Shown here: one piece after another, positions 8,191 to 16,243 of the stretch | Position numbering within the stretch: the stretch's first letter is position 1 | How the letters are laid out: each line of letters begins with the position of its first letter | NCBI GenBank assembly: GCA_946482655.1 | Contig: CAMLSA010000043.1 | Coordinates: 1-25,458 of the forward strand | Reading direction: 5' to 3' | DNA length: 25,458 bases | DNA from: an uncultured Sphingomonas sp. | Lineage (GTDB): Bacteria > Pseudomonadota > Alphaproteobacteria > Sphingomonadales > Sphingomonadaceae | Made by a program: the position numbers and the translations under genes | The notes under the pieces: model-generated | Told to the model about the DNA's origin: nothing | Seen by the model: the letters and a program-made list of their open reading frames with translations, nothing else | The model's database searches: none

Positions 8191-8531
8191 TGATGTGAAC
8201 CGCTCGGGCTGATTTCCTACGGCCCGCCGCAGACCCTGAACGTCCTGATCTTCTCGAAGTTCAAGCCCAGCGACGGATCGGGCGGCGGGCCGTGCCGGCC
8301 GTGGGGGCGGCTCGTCTGGCTGCGTGGAATGATCCCCGGCACGGTCAGCCAATCCTTCGACACGGTGCTGTTCATCTCCATCGTCTCCTACGGCGAACGC
8401 GAGATATGGGGCGGATGGGCGGCCAACTGGTCGCCAAGATCGCGCTATCGATCATCCTCGTCCCGCCGCTGATCACCCTGTTCGCGGCTCTGGCGACAAA
8501 GCTGGACGCGCGGGGCTGGATTGCACCGTGA
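8191..8531 (+). pseudogene. VUT/YhhQ-type (queuosine precursor) transporter remnant
   Basis: The 418 bp between rpoN and argB have no intact gene but keep the C-terminal half of a VUT family (PF02592) membrane protein. One frame reads QTLNVLIFSKFK and then GMIPGTVSQSFDTVLFISIVSYGE. The continuation GGQLVAKIALSIILVPPLITL is in another frame from about 8415, ending at TGA 8529-8531. The shift lies between about 8398 and 8415. The N-terminal half and a start codon are missing; an in-frame stop lies at 8191-8193. The family imports queuosine precursors across the inner membrane. A sequencing indel could explain the frameshift but not the missing N-terminus. Confidence 0.6.
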
Positions 8532-8576
8532 AGCCAGTGCTTTCACTCGCCACATCTGTCCGCTAATGGGCCTCGC

Positions 8577-9482
8577 ATGTCGACCGATCACTCCCTAGAC
8601 CCGATCCTGCTGGCCAAGGCCGAGACGCTCACCGAGGCGCTGCCCTATATGCAGCGTTATGCGGGCGAGACCTTCGTCGTAAAATATGGCGGCCATGCGA
8701 TGGGCGACCCCGAGCTTGCGCGCGATTTCGCCGAGGATATCGTCCTGCTGAAGGCGGTCGGCTTCAATCCGGTCGTCGTCCATGGCGGCGGGCCGCAGAT
8801 CGGCAAGATGCTCAAGACCCTCGGGGTCCAGAGCAGCTTCGTCGACGGGCTGCGCGTGACCGACGCCGAAACCGCGCGGATCGCCGAGATGGTGCTGTGC
8901 GGATCGATCAACAAGGAAATCGTCTCCTGGATCGCGCAGGCGGGCGGTCGGGCGGTCGGCATGTCGGGCAAGGACGGCCGAATGGTGATCGCCGAAAAGG
9001 TCAGGCGCCGCCGGCGCGACCCCGATACTGATCTTGAGGAGGAGGTCGATCTCGGCTTCGTCGGCGAGCCCGCCGATATCGACCGGAGGGTGATCGACAC
9101 CATTTCCAAGGCCGGAATGATCCCGGTGATCGCCCCGATCGCCATCGGTGAGGACGGCCACACCTATAATGTCAACGCCGACACCATGGCGGGCGCCATC
9201 GCGATCGCGCTGGGCGCCGCGCGCCTGTTCCTGCTCACAGACGTTGCCGGGGTCCTCGACAAGGACAAAAATCTGATCCGCGACCTGACCCCGAGCCAAA
9301 TCGCCGCCCTGCGGGGGGACGGAACGATCCAGGGCGGCATGATCCCCAAGCTCGAGACCTGCGTCCACGCGGTGGAGGGCGGGGTCGACGCCGCGGTCAT
9401 TCTCGACGGGCAGGTTCCGCACGCGATGCTGATCGAGGCGTTCACGAAACGGGGTGCCGGCACGCTGGTGTGGATGGGCTGA
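8577..9482 (+). CDS. argB: Acetylglutamate kinase
   Basis: 301 residues of the amino-acid kinase fold. The phosphate-binding loop is KYGGHAM at about residues 35-41, and [10 protein letters not shown] is the second glycine-rich loop. The C-terminal [14 protein letters not shown] block, the typical ArgB signature, and [11 protein letters not shown] complete it. It phosphorylates N-acetyl-L-glutamate, the second step of arginine synthesis, in the cytoplasm. The loop at about 140-155, [15 protein letters not shown], is an insertion-like charged segment common in alphaproteobacterial ArgB. Start ATG at 8577. No other arg gene is near. It stands 117 bp upstream of yggT. Confidence 0.96.
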   Translation: MSTDHSLDPILLAKAETLTEALPYMQRYAGETFVVKYGGHAMGDPELARDFAEDIVLLKAVGFNPVVVHGGGPQIGKMLKTLGVQSSFVDGLRVTDAETARIAEMVLCGSINKEIVSWIAQAGGRAVGMSGKDGRMVIAEKVRRRRRDPDTDLEEEVDLGFVGEPADIDRRVIDTISKAGMIPVIAPIAIGEDGHTYNVNADTMAGAIAIALGAARLFLLTDVAGVLDKDKNLIRDLTPSQIAALRGDGTIQGGMIPKLETCVHAVEGGVDAAVILDGQVPHAMLIEAFTKRGAGTLVWMG

Positions 9483-9508
9483 AACGCTTTGGCTCCTCCG
9501 CCCGGCAA

Positions 9509-9524
9509 GGAGCTATTAAGCTCC
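9509..9524. repeat. Short hairpin after argB (GGAGCT-ATTA-AGCTCC)
   Basis: A perfect 6-bp stem with a 4-nt loop, 27 bp after the argB stop. No run of T follows. It may be a weak terminator or processing site in the 117-bp gap before yggT. Confidence 0.35.
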
Positions 9525-9598
9525 ATTGATACGGTCACGTCATTGCCCGTAACGCTTTGGGCCACTACATCGGCGGCCTCACTCATAAAGGGCTTCTG

Positions 9599-9898
9599 AT
9601 GCTTCTCCTTCTCCAGATCGCCGACCTGCTGCTGGGCGTGTTGCGCTGGATCATCATCATCCAGGCGATCCTGTCCTGGCTGGTCGCGTTCAACGTGATC
9701 AACACATATAACGACTTCGTTCGCCAGGTGCTCTTCGCGCTCGACAAGATCACCGCGCCGATCTACCGGCCGATCCGCCGCGTGATGCCCGACTTCGGGG
9801 CGCTCGATCTGTCCCCGCTGGTCGCGCTGCTGCTGATCATCATCCTCCAGATGATCCTCGGTGAAGGCATGCGCCAAGTGGCCGCGGCTGGCGTCTGA
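9599..9898 (+). CDS. YggT family membrane protein
   Basis: 99 residues from the ATG at 9599, which has AAGGG about 8 nt upstream; an earlier in-frame ATG at 9557 would add a hydrophilic tail not seen in the family. There are two hydrophobic helices (about residues 1-30 and 72-92) joined by a conserved amphipathic stretch, ITAPIYRPIRRVMPDFGALDLSPLVALL. This is the YggT/Ycf19 signature (PF02325). The family sits in the inner membrane and has been linked to osmotic resistance and to cell-division or photosystem assembly in other groups; its function here is not known. The stop overlaps the proposed start of the DUF167 gene, and yggT-yggU pairing is conserved. Confidence 0.9.
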   Translation: MLLLLQIADLLLGVLRWIIIIQAILSWLVAFNVINTYNDFVRQVLFALDKITAPIYRPIRRVMPDFGALDLSPLVALLLIIILQMILGEGMRQVAAAGV

Positions 9899-10212
9899 CT
9901 GCCTGGACCATCGTTTCCGACGGCGTCATCCTCGCCGTCCGAGCCAGCCCGAAGGCTGGGCGCGATGCGATCGGCCGTGTCTTCACCGCCGATGACGGGC
10001 GCGTCTGGCTGGCGGTCAAGTTGGCCGCGGCGCCGAGCGATGGCGCCGCCAACGAGGCACTGATCCGGCTGATCGCCAGCACATTGGGCGTGGCAAAAGG
10101 CGACGTGACGCTGGCAAGCGGGTCGGCATCGCGGCTAAAGAGACTGCATATTTCGGGCGACCCCGCGACGCTGGCGGCCGCCCTCGACAGAATCACCGAA
10201 GGAAAGACATGA
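9895..10212 (+). CDS. DUF167/YggU family protein, apparent CTG start
   Basis: The frame reads [25 protein letters not shown], then [17 protein letters not shown] and [10 protein letters not shown], the full DUF167 (PF02594) pattern, ending at TGA 10210-10212. It is open from 9865, but the only usable start before the conserved domain is CTG at 9895, which overlaps the yggT stop (CTGA). No ATG or GTG exists in frame. A TTG at 10021 would remove the first third of the domain. With CTG the protein has 105 residues, a normal length. Its stop overlaps folD's start (ATGA). The family has no settled function. An assembly error in the start codon is the alternative. Confidence 0.82.
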   Translation: MTAWTIVSDGVILAVRASPKAGRDAIGRVFTADDGRVWLAVKLAAAPSDGAANEALIRLIASTLGVAKGDVTLASGSASRLKRLHISGDPATLAAALDRITEGKT

Positions 10213-11102
10213 GCGCGGACATCATCGACGGCAAGGCGTTTGCGGCGGACCTGCGCGCGAAAGTTGCGGCGATGGTCCCGGCCTTCCGCTCTGCCGCCGG
10301 CCGCGCGCCGGGGCTGGCCGTGGCGCTGGTCGGCGAGGATCCGGCGAGCCAGGTCTATGTCCGCTCCAAGCACAAGGCGACGATCGAGGCGGGTATGGAG
10401 AGCTTCGAGCACCGCCTCCCCGCCACCGCGAGCCAGGACGAGCTGCTCGCGCTGATCCGCCGGCTCAACGCCGATGAGCTGGTCGACGGCATCCTCGTCC
10501 AGCTGCCGCTGCCCGGCCATATCGACGAGAATCTGGTGATCGCGACGATCGATCCCGACAAGGACGCGGACGGCTTCCACGTCATCAACGCGGGCCGGCT
10601 GGCGGTCGGCCTGCAGGGCTATGTGCCCTGCACTCCGCTCGGCTGCCTGATGCTGCTCAAGGACCGGCTCGGCGAGCTGGCCGGCCTCGACGCGGTGGTG
10701 ATCGGCCGATCGAATATCGTCGGCAAGCCGATGGCGCAGCTCCTGCTTGCCGAGAATTGCACCGTCACCATTGCCCATAGCCGGACGAAGGACCTGCCCG
10801 CCGTGGTCCGCCGCGCCGATATCGTGGTGGCGGCGGTCGGCCGCGCCGAGATGATCAGGGGCGAATGGATCAAGCCCGGCGCCACCGTGATCGACGTGGG
10901 CATCAACCGCGTTCCCGGCGCCGAGCCCGGCAAGACGAGGCTGGTCGGCGACGTAGCCTTCGCCGAGGCGGCCGAGGTCGCCGGCGCGATCACTCCGGTG
11001 CCCGGCGGAGTCGGCCCGATGACGATCGCCGTCCTGCTGCGAAACACGCTGGTTGCGGCGCACCGCCGCGCGGGCGTGCCGTTGCCCGAGGACGCCATCT
11101 GA
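10209..11102 (+). CDS. folD: Bifunctional methylenetetrahydrofolate dehydrogenase/cyclohydrolase
   Basis: 297 residues. The catalytic Y-V-R-S-K motif lies near residues 50-54, then [13 protein letters not shown] at about 94-106, the NADP-binding segment [18 protein letters not shown], and the closing signature [19 protein letters not shown]. It oxidises 5,10-methylene-THF to 5,10-methenyl-THF with NADP+ and hydrolyses this to 10-formyl-THF, feeding purine and fMet-tRNA synthesis in the cytoplasm. The start ATG overlaps the DUF167 stop by 4 nt, so the yggT-DUF167-folD set is probably one transcript. The gene ends 80 bp before the convergent antiporter stop. Confidence 0.97.
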   Translation: MSADIIDGKAFAADLRAKVAAMVPAFRSAAGRAPGLAVALVGEDPASQVYVRSKHKATIEAGMESFEHRLPATASQDELLALIRRLNADELVDGILVQLPLPGHIDENLVIATIDPDKDADGFHVINAGRLAVGLQGYVPCTPLGCLMLLKDRLGELAGLDAVVIGRSNIVGKPMAQLLLAENCTVTIAHSRTKDLPAVVRRADIVVAAVGRAEMIRGEWIKPGATVIDVGINRVPGAEPGKTRLVGDVAFAEAAEVAGAITPVPGGVGPMTIAVLLRNTLVAAHRRAGVPLPEDAI

Positions 11103-11103
11103 C

Positions 11104-11193
11104 GCCCATGGGGGGCGCGCGCTCGAGATCCTCGCCGCGGTTCCGCCGACGGCGCTGGCCGCGCGGTTCATGATCGACGGGATTACGGGGTGA
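11104..11193 (+). pseudogene. Possible C-terminal remnant of a MarC-type membrane protein
   Basis: In the short gap after folD the frame ending at TGA 11191-11193 reads RALEILAAVPPTALAAR then FMIDGITG. This resembles the end of MarC/UPF0056 proteins (R-L-L-G-x-x-L-A-A-x-A-V-Q-F-x-x-D-G-I). Only about 25 residues remain, with no start. It overlaps the last codons of the convergent antiporter gene by 11 bp. The match is short and could be chance. Confidence 0.28.
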
Positions 11194-12838
11194 CGGCCGG
11201 CTTCCCCTTCAGCAGTTGCAGCATCGCACCGGCGATCGCGCTCTCGCCCATCACCACCTCGCAGGTGCCGAGCTTCTGGAGATGCTCGGCCTCGGCATCG
11301 CTGTGCGCCCGGGCGATCACGCGCAGATCGGAACTGAAGCGGCGCGCCCGTTCGAGAATCGCGCCAGCCTCGTATCCTTCCGGGATCGCGATGATCAGCA
11401 CGTCGGCGCTGGGCAGGCCCGCCGCTTCGAGCACCGCGTCGTCGACAGCGTTCCCGTCCACCACCTCGATCCCCTGCGCCATCGCCTCCCGGGCCCGTTC
11501 TGGATCATCCTCGATCACTACAACCCAACGGCCGCTGGCGCGCAAGTCCGCGTGGACTCGGGTGCCGACCCGGCCGAAGCCGACCAGCACGACATGGCCA
11601 CTGACGGGTGCCGGCCCATCGGGTGCCGGTTCGACAGGACCGGCGGCCGCTGGCTTCTTCGCCTTTCGCGGCACGGCCAGTGAGAAGAGGAAGGGATTGA
11701 GGAAGATCGAGATGATTGCACCGGCGAGGATCAGATCACGCCCCTCCGACGGCAATATGCCGAGACCGGTGCCGAGCGAAGCCAGGATGAAGGAGAATTC
11801 GCCAATCTGGGCAAGGCTGGCGGCCACGGTCAGCGCAGTCTCGCTCGAATGACGGAAGGCGCGGACGATTGCATAGGCTGCCGCGGACTTGCCGACGATG
11901 ATGATCGCGACCACCCCGAGCAGCGGGAGCGGCTGTTCGACCAAAACTCCCGGATCGAACAACATGCCGACCGAGACGAAAAACAGCACCGCGAAGGCGT
12001 CGCGCAGGGGGAGCGTTTCCTCGGTCGCGCGGCGGCTGAGCGGGGTTTCGCCGAGGATCATGCCGGCGAAGAATGCGCCAAGCGCGAAGGACACGTCGAA
12101 GATCATCGCCGCGCCGAACGCCACGCCAAGCGCGATCGCGAGGACGGCGAGGCGGAACAGCTCGCGCGAGCCGGTGTGGACCACCCAATGCAACACCCAC
12201 GGGATCACCCGCCGGCCCACGATCAGCATCACCGCCACGAAGCCCGCCACCTTGAATGACGTTCCCGCGAGGGCGGTCGCGATCGCCATCGTGCCGCCGT
12301 CCGCCGCATCATTGAAGGCATGATCGAGCGCGGGCAGCAGAACGAGGGCGAGCACCATTGCCAGATCCTCCACGATCAGCCAGCCGACCGCGATGCGGCC
12401 TCGCTCGCTATCGACGAGGTCGCGGCCCTGTAGCGCCCGCAACAACACCACCGTGCTGGCGACCGACAGAGCGAGGCCGAACACGAAGCCGGCGAGCGGC
12501 GTCCAGCCCATCACCCCAGCCATGGCCGAGCCGAGCAGGGTCGCCACCGCGATCTGCACGATGGCGCCCGGCAGCGCGATCCGGCGCACCGACAGCAAGT
12601 CGCGCAGCGAGAAATGCAGTCCGACGCCGAACATGAGGAGGATGACGCCGATCTCGGCGAGTTCGTTTGCCAGGCCGCTATGGGCGACGATGCCGGGTGT
12701 GAATGGGCCGACGACGACACCCGCAATGAGATAGCCCGCAATCGGGGAGATGCGGAGGCGATGGGCGAGCGCACCCATGAAGAAGGCGACGACGAGCGCC
12801 GCGACGATCGTGGCGATCAGAGGCGTGTGGTGCGGCAT
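11183..12838 (-). CDS. ybaL: YbaL-like CPA2 monovalent cation:proton antiporter with RCK domain
   Basis: 551 residues from the ATG at 12838 (MPHHTPLIATIV), chosen because AAGGA lies about 6 nt upstream; the frame opens 21 nt earlier. The N-terminal ~390 residues form about 12 membrane segments of a Na+/H+-exchanger (PF00999) domain. The segments RISPIAGYLIAGVVVGPFTPG, LLMFGVGLHFSLRDL, STVVLLRAL and IGWLIVEDLAMVLAL correspond closely to E. coli YbaL. A TrkA-N (RCK) domain follows, with the Rossmann motif VVLVGFGRVGTRVHADL at about 410-426. It probably exports K+ or Na+ in exchange for H+, gated by nucleotide binding. It lies last in a minus-strand set behind two small membrane proteins, with a strong palindrome just before its ribosome-binding site. 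Confidence 0.93.
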   Translation of the reverse strand: MPHHTPLIATIVAALVVAFFMGALAHRLRISPIAGYLIAGVVVGPFTPGIVAHSGLANELAEIGVILLMFGVGLHFSLRDLLSVRRIALPGAIVQIAVATLLGSAMAGVMGWTPLAGFVFGLALSVASTVVLLRALQGRDLVDSERGRIAVGWLIVEDLAMVLALVLLPALDHAFNDAADGGTMAIATALAGTSFKVAGFVAVMLIVGRRVIPWVLHWVVHTGSRELFRLAVLAIALGVAFGAAMIFDVSFALGAFFAGMILGETPLSRRATEETLPLRDAFAVLFFVSVGMLFDPGVLVEQPLPLLGVVAIIIVGKSAAAYAIVRAFRHSSETALTVAASLAQIGEFSFILASLGTGLGILPSEGRDLILAGAIISIFLNPFLFSLAVPRKAKKPAAAGPVEPAPDGPAPVSGHVVLVGFGRVGTRVHADLRASGRWVVVIEDDPERAREAMAQGIEVVDGNAVDDAVLEAAGLPSADVLIIAIPEGYEAGAILERARRFSSDLRVIARAHSDAEAEHLQKLGTCEVVMGESAIAGAMLQLLKGKPAVTP

Positions 12839-12855
12839 GTTTTTCCTTGTGGACT

Positions 12856-12886
12856 CCACGGGATCGGCACGAATCCGATCCCGTGG
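12856..12886. repeat. Perfect 12-bp inverted repeat upstream of the ybaL-like gene
   Basis: CCACGGGATCGG (12856-12867) and CCGATCCCGTGG (12875-12886) are perfect reverse complements around a 7-nt loop. The element fills most of the 56-bp gap between the stop of the 35-residue protein and the antiporter start. It could be an intercistronic stem-loop, attenuator, operator dyad or dispersed palindrome. No U-tract follows on the minus strand, which disfavours a plain terminator. Confidence 0.6.
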
Positions 12887-12894
12887 GGCTTTGA

Positions 12895-13002
12895 TCAGGA
12901 TTGGGCCACCGCCAGCAGTGCGACGATCAACAGTGTCGCCCCGGTCAGGCCCGCCCAGACGACGGGTCTGAACCAGCCAGGTGGCCGTTCGCGTTGGTCC
13001 AT
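12895..13002 (-). CDS. Small single-TM membrane protein, 35 residues
   Basis: The ATG at 13002 is preceded by GAGAGGA, 7 nt away, a strong ribosome-binding site. The product begins MDQRERPPGWFRPVVW, and the rest (AGLTGATLLIVALLAV) is one hydrophobic helix, ending AQS. A longer in-frame ORF from 13134 exists, but its extra N-terminus is Arg/Ala-rich shadow-like sequence. I recognise no family. Its position 56 bp upstream of the antiporter on the same strand suggests co-transcription and perhaps a role as a small partner. That is inference only. Confidence 0.6.
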   Translation of the reverse strand: MDQRERPPGWFRPVVWAGLTGATLLIVALLAVAQS

Positions 13003-13093
13003 GGTCGATCCTCTCGACATGGCGCGCTGGCGCGGTGCGCGAGCGCAGGTGGCGCCGGCGCCGGAGAGCCGCGGCCGGGCCGCGGCGCGAGGA

Positions 13094-13507
13094 TCAGCTA
13101 TTTGGTGGAGGCCGCGCGTAGAGCGCCCTGCCAAGCGCGCGCGGGACGAAGAAAAGCGCGCTCACCGCCACCGCCGCGCCGAGGTTGACGGCGATCGTGC
13201 CGAAGAACCGGATCGCAGCTGCGGGGATCAGCACCTCGCCGCCGTCCGCTCCCCCCATGCCGCTGCCGCCATCGTCGGAGCGCAGGATCGACGTCTTTAC
13301 CGTGACCGGTGGCTTGGAGCGTAGCGCCACGATCGTCGTCGACGGATCGAAGGCCGACCCGGTCGTCCGTGTCGCGGGCAGGCCAGCCGGCACCACCGCG
13401 CAGACGATCGCCGTCGCCAGCGATATCCACAGCGCAAGGACGAACAACAGCCGGTTGCCCAGGCCGCTCACGCCCGCGCGCGGACCGAGGGTGTAATCGT
13501 CGTGCAT
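13094..13507 (-). CDS. Unrecognised two-TM membrane protein
   Basis: 137 residues from the ATG at 13507 (MHDDYTLGPRAG). The longer open frame from 13684 adds Arg/Ser-rich sequence without features and would overlap the upstream gene. One hydrophobic helix lies at about residues 19-41 (LLFVLALWISLATAIVCAVV). A middle loop of about 65 residues is rich in Ser, Gly and Asp, including DDGGSGMGGADGGE. A second helix lies at about 103-127. The loop is probably periplasmic. I cannot assign a family. It precedes the 35-residue protein and the antiporter on the same strand and follows the GT-C-like gene by 97 bp. Confidence 0.65.
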   Translation of the reverse strand: MHDDYTLGPRAGVSGLGNRLLFVLALWISLATAIVCAVVPAGLPATRTTGSAFDPSTTIVALRSKPPVTVKTSILRSDDGGSGMGGADGGEVLIPAAAIRFFGTIAVNLGAAVAVSALFFVPRALGRALYARPPPNS

Positions 13508-13604
13508 CGACGCCTGCCTAGCACAAGAGCCGCGAATGGACCATTGCCCCGCGCCGCGCCCGGCGTACACGTCATCGGCAAGGCTGACGGAGGAACGGCG
13601 GACC

Positions 13605-15377
13605 TTACCCCGCCATCCGCCACAGCTTGAACGGCGAATCAGCGGGCAGCTGGACCGGCTCGAGCCAGGCCGGGATGCGCTCATCCATCAGCTGCATGTA
13701 GAACCCTTCGCGCGCCTGCGCCTTATAGATGGTCGACTCCGCCATGCCGGGGCAGAGCAGCAGCATCGTTGCGCCGTGGCGCTTCATCACCGCGCGCGCC
13801 GCCTCGGGCGATTTGGAGCGGAACGCCTTCTGGACCTCGAGGATCACCTCGCCGTTGCGGTGATAAGGCCCGGCGATTGCGCTGTGGCGGGTCATCGCGA
13901 TCAGACGCGGTCCCATGTCGATGAAGGTGAGCATGGTGGCGGGCGGCAGGGCGTCTAGCTGACGGAGCGCGGGCAGGGTGAGGCAACGTCGGGCGACGTT
14001 GCCGGCCCTGGCGTGGACGCCGGCCTTGCGCACTTCCGTGGTGCTCTTGGGGATCATCGTAACGAACTGGGCGATCTGCCCCGACAGCGCGAAGAAGGCG
14101 AGCAGCGTGCCCCCGACCCGAACCGGCGCTGACGGCGCGTCGAGCAGCCGGGGGAGAATCATCCAGGCGAGCGCGGTCGCGCCGAACACGCCCATCAGCT
14201 GCGCCTGCGGACCGAATCGCGACTGCCAGGCGAGGCCCAGCGTGCCCATCAGGCTGAGCAGGGTGATCGACAGCCAGGCGGGGCCGTTCGGACCCGCCCG
14301 CGCGCGCCAGAAGGCGATCACCGCGCCGATCGTGCCGACCACCGGCAGATAGGCGATGTCGAGCGCGTCGCGCCACGGCTTGCTATGGAGCGGCCGGACC
14401 TCGCGGACATTGGTGAACCACAGCCGCTCGAGTTCGGGCGAGATCGCTTCGGGCCGCCCCAGACACTGCGGAAAGGCGATCGCGAAGAAGCTGGCGATGA
14501 TCCCCCCCGCGGCGATCAGCAGCGTCAGCCGCAACCCGCGGCTCTCGGCCCTGACGAAGCTCAGGCCGAGCAGCAGCGCGCCGGTCAGCAGCAGCGTCGA
14601 AAGATAGACCGGCGACAGCACGTCACAGACCAAGCGGCGATTGTCGTAGGAGGCGAAGCCGCCGAACGCGACCGCGCAGCCCCCGCCCAGGGTGATCGCA
14701 TAGGCCGCCATCCGATCGGCCTCGTCGCGGTGCCACGCCCAGCGCAGCGCGATCGAGGCGCCGGCGATCGCCATCATCGGGATCAGTTCGAGCCCGATGC
14801 CGAACGAGATCGCGGTGGCGAGCCCGGCGGTCGCGCCGCCGCGCCGCCCGCGCGGGTCGGCGAGGCCGGCGACGACCAGCATCAGCATGGTGAGCTGCCA
14901 GCCATGGTGATCGATGCGCAGCGGCATCCACATGAACAATGTGGTCTGAGCACACATCAGGATCGCGAAGGCGATCGGATAGGCGCGCGGATGGACCAGC
15001 CGCCGCACGCCGAGGATCATGCCCCACAGCGCCGGCGCCAGCGCCAGCATCGGGGCCACCGCGCAGGCGATGCGCTGCGCGGTGAAATCGCCGAAGATCG
15101 GCTTGAAGATCAGGATCAGCGCCGCGATCGGCAGATCGACGATGCGTGACCAATGGATGTCGAGACCTTCGGGCGGCGCGAGCTTGTGCTGCCGCAAGTC
15201 GAACCAGGGCTGCCCGTCGAGCCAGGCCTTGACCTCGGCGAGCCGCATGTTGTCGTCGGTGTCGCTGAGCGCGAGCCAGCGGACCTGGCCCCATTTATAC
15301 TGGAGGAAATAGAGGCAGGCGCCGAGGAACATCAGCCAGAAGACCGTGCGCCAGCGGCGCTCGATCCACGCCATCAT
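13605..15377 (-). CDS. Polytopic GT-C-like membrane protein A (oligosaccharyltransferase-like motifs)
   Basis: 590 residues from ATG 15377, chosen because GAGGA lies just upstream; alternatives are 15413 and 15479. There are about 11 hydrophobic segments and then a soluble C-terminal domain of about 130 residues. The first loop carries D-T-D-D-N-M-R-L (about residues 39-46) and then IHWSR, a conserved LPIAALIL helix, and R-I-D-H-H-G-W-Q (about 154-161). The C-terminal part has MTRHSAIAGPYHRN. The protein at 19570-21387 shares all of these in the same order, so the two are paralogues. A D-x-D in the first loop and a D-x-H at a second site are the metal-binding pattern of STT3/AglB-type GT-C enzymes. 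Function is inferred: transfer of a lipid-linked sugar on the periplasmic side. An RND pump is ruled out by length and topology. Confidence 0.75.
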   Translation of the reverse strand: MMAWIERRWRTVFWLMFLGACLYFLQYKWGQVRWLALSDTDDNMRLAEVKAWLDGQPWFDLRQHKLAPPEGLDIHWSRIVDLPIAALILIFKPIFGDFTAQRIACAVAPMLALAPALWGMILGVRRLVHPRAYPIAFAILMCAQTTLFMWMPLRIDHHGWQLTMLMLVVAGLADPRGRRGGATAGLATAISFGIGLELIPMMAIAGASIALRWAWHRDEADRMAAYAITLGGGCAVAFGGFASYDNRRLVCDVLSPVYLSTLLLTGALLLGLSFVRAESRGLRLTLLIAAGGIIASFFAIAFPQCLGRPEAISPELERLWFTNVREVRPLHSKPWRDALDIAYLPVVGTIGAVIAFWRARAGPNGPAWLSITLLSLMGTLGLAWQSRFGPQAQLMGVFGATALAWMILPRLLDAPSAPVRVGGTLLAFFALSGQIAQFVTMIPKSTTEVRKAGVHARAGNVARRCLTLPALRQLDALPPATMLTFIDMGPRLIAMTRHSAIAGPYHRNGEVILEVQKAFRSKSPEAARAVMKRHGATMLLLCPGMAESTIYKAQAREGFYMQLMDERIPAWLEPVQLPADSPFKLWRMAG

Positions 15378-15642
15378 CCGGTCCTCGAACTGTTCCTGTG
15401 CCCCATCCCGCATCCGCACCCGCTTAGGGGCAGGCAGGGCTCCCCGCAACGGGCCATCGTCAGGCGCCCCGCCCGTCATAAACGCGTCGGCGACCGGTCA
15501 CGTAGCTTTAATGCGGCTCCTGCGCCCGGCGCGCTCCGATGCGCGGCGAAGGCTCGTTCCGCTTCCGTTAAGGTTGCCCGCGGCGATAATGGCGAATCCG
15601 CACGACGGAGACGGGGGCCTGGACTGGCAATTTCCGCCCCCC

Positions 15643-15690
15643 GGGAGACGCTCCTTCGGGGTTCCCTTGCCCCGGGGAGCGCTTTCTCCC
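15643..15690. repeat. Large imperfect hairpin in the gap before gtrA
   Basis: The region 15480-15826 holds no gene I can support. It contains nested complementary arms: GGGAGA and CGCTCC (15643-15654) pair with GGAGCG (15676-15681) and TCTCCC (15685-15690), and an inner GGGG (15658-15661) pairs with CCCC (15670-15673). A second small palindrome, CTCCGC-TTT-GCGGGAG, follows at about 15713-15728. These could form the leader of the gtrA operon or be decayed dispersed palindromes. No clear promoter was identified. Confidence 0.5.
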
Positions 15691-15826
15691 ACCATTCCGG
15701 CCAGGAATATCCCTCCGCTTTGCGGGAGAGGCCCGCGTGGAGCGGAGCATTCGCGGCAAGGCGCGATAGACCCGGGATCCGCCGCCGCTTGAGGCATTCC
15801 CGCTTTTGTGGAAGAGCGCGCGGACG

Positions 15827-16243
15827 ATGCATGAGATGTCCCTGAAGAACCGCGAGCGGATGGCGCTGCTCGGCCAGCTCGTCCGGTACGGGGTTACCGG
15901 GCTGCTGGCCTCGCTGGTCAACATCGGCATCTATCATGCGTGCGTGAAGCTCGGCCGGCTCGATCCCAATCTGGCCTGGGCGATCGGCTTCGTCGGCGCC
16001 GCCGGGGCAGGGTACGTCATGCACGGCGCGTACAGCTTCAAGGGCCATGGCGGCCGCGACCGGCAGCATATCCGCATCGGGCGCTTCACGATCGTTTCGC
16101 TGATCAGCTTCGCGCTCAACAGCCTGTGGGTCTGGCTGCTCGTCCAATATATGGACCTGCCGCTCTGGGCGCCCTATCCGCTGGTGCTGTGCATAACGCC
16201 GCTCCTGGTCTTCTGGCTCAACCGCCAATGGGTGTTCGAATGA
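15827..16243 (+). CDS. gtrA: GtrA family membrane protein (putative lipid-linked sugar flippase)
   Basis: 138 residues from the ATG at 15827; ATG 15836 is an alternative, and a TTG at 15806 has less support. There are four hydrophobic helices with the family hallmarks: QLVRYGVTGLLASLVNIGIY at the start, F-x-x-x-Y-S-F in the middle (YVMHGAYSFKG), and a closing FWLNRQWVFE (PF04138). GtrA-type proteins are thought to flip undecaprenyl-phosphate-linked sugar across the inner membrane. The stop overlaps the gtrB start (ATGA), so the pair is translationally coupled, the usual gtrAB order of serotype-conversion and teichoic or arabinan modification loci. Sugar identity cannot be inferred. Confidence 0.9.
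   Translation: MHEMSLKNRERMALLGQLVRYGVTGLLASLVNIGIYHACVKLGRLDPNLAWAIGFVGAAGAGYVMHGAYSFKGHGGRDRQHIRIGRFTIVSLISFALNSLWVWLLVQYMDLPLWAPYPLVLCITPLLVFWLNRQWVFE

Noticed and set aside
9483..9560. Direct repeat AACGCTTTGG at 9483-9492 and 9551-9560
   Set aside because: Only 10 bp and two copies. It could mark a small duplication or an att-like footprint, but nothing between the copies supports a mobile element.
9840..11171. 443-residue minus-strand open frame over DUF167 and folD
   Set aside because: folD and the DUF167 domain are clear on the plus strand; this frame has no recognisable domain.
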